Positions 5,585-5,617 of a DNA stretch of 5,617 nucleotides are shown in pieces. Below the pieces are notes generated by a model. The model had not been told where the DNA came from. It saw nothing but the letters and a program-made list of their open reading frames with translations, and searched no databases. Made by a program: the position numbers and the translations under genes. Positions within the stretch are counted from its first letter, which is position 1, and the number at the start of each line of letters is the position of its first letter. Location: contig DAOWHU010000059.1 in assembly GCA_030641245.1 (NCBI GenBank), positions 1 to 5,617 of the forward strand, read 5' to 3'. This DNA is from a bacterium (GTDB lineage Bacteria; Patescibacteriota; Minisyncoccia; Moranbacterales; DUUL01).

Positions 5585-5617
5585 ATGATTTATCCGATTG
5601 CCGTGCGACCGCAAAAC
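5585..5617 (+). CDS. Start of a protein-coding gene, 3' partial (11 codons visible)
   Basis: The ATG after the perfect Shine-Dalgarno opens a frame reading MIYPIAVRPQN up to the window edge, with no stop. Too little is visible to name the product. The strong ribosome binding site, the 165-nt leader and the terminator-like hairpin upstream suggest an efficiently translated gene with its own control, not an operon partner of the PurM-like gene, which ends in a terminator before it. Confidence 0.7.
   Translation, partial: MIYPIAVRPQN

Overview
The window looks like a piece of an AT-rich bacterial chromosome. All coding frames read with the standard genetic code: TAA or TAG stops, and no TGA inside genes. 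The mix of genes (a Cache/PAS histidine kinase followed by two bare receivers, a recombinase C-terminal remnant and a lone, divergent PurM-like gene) resembles what is often seen in Candidate Phyla Radiation (Patescibacteria) genomes. That placement rests on the general style of the proteins and is tentative; no rRNA, tRNA or ribosomal protein gene is present to settle it.

Left part (1-2659): a signalling operon on the + strand. It holds a membrane histidine kinase cut off at its N-terminus by the window edge, then two single-domain response regulators 34 nt and 1 nt downstream. It is closed by a strong 15-bp intrinsic terminator (2625-2659). Neither regulator has an output domain, so the final target of the relay is not encoded here.

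Middle part (2660-4062): a relic and an orphan gene. The C-terminal ~105-115 residues of a large serine recombinase survive at 2687-3031 without the catalytic domain. A convergent, unrecognised 154-residue protein lies on the - strand (3163-3627) as a self-contained unit: sigma70-like promoter, inverted repeat at the expected transcription start, AGGAGG ribosome binding site and its own GC-rich terminator. The 435-nt gap between its start and the next gene carries its promoter, several short inverted repeats and a 22-bp interrupted palindrome centred on a perfect TATAAT.

Right part (4063-5617): a complete PurM-family gene (AIR synthetase-like, 384 aa) with a good ribosome binding site and its own terminator. 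The main family landmarks are present, but several glycine-rich and ligand-binding motifs are changed, so classical FGAM cyclo-ligase activity should not be assumed. After it comes a 367-nt gene-free stretch with a candidate promoter, a promoter-proximal terminator hairpin (possible attenuator) and a perfect AAGGAGGT leading into the first 11 codons of a gene that runs off the window.

No CRISPR array, tRNA, rRNA or intact mobile element was seen. Nothing here is clearly a new multi-gene system. The items most worth a second look are the motif-altered PurM homologue, the orphan - strand gene with its operator-like repeat, and the attenuator-like leader at the right end.
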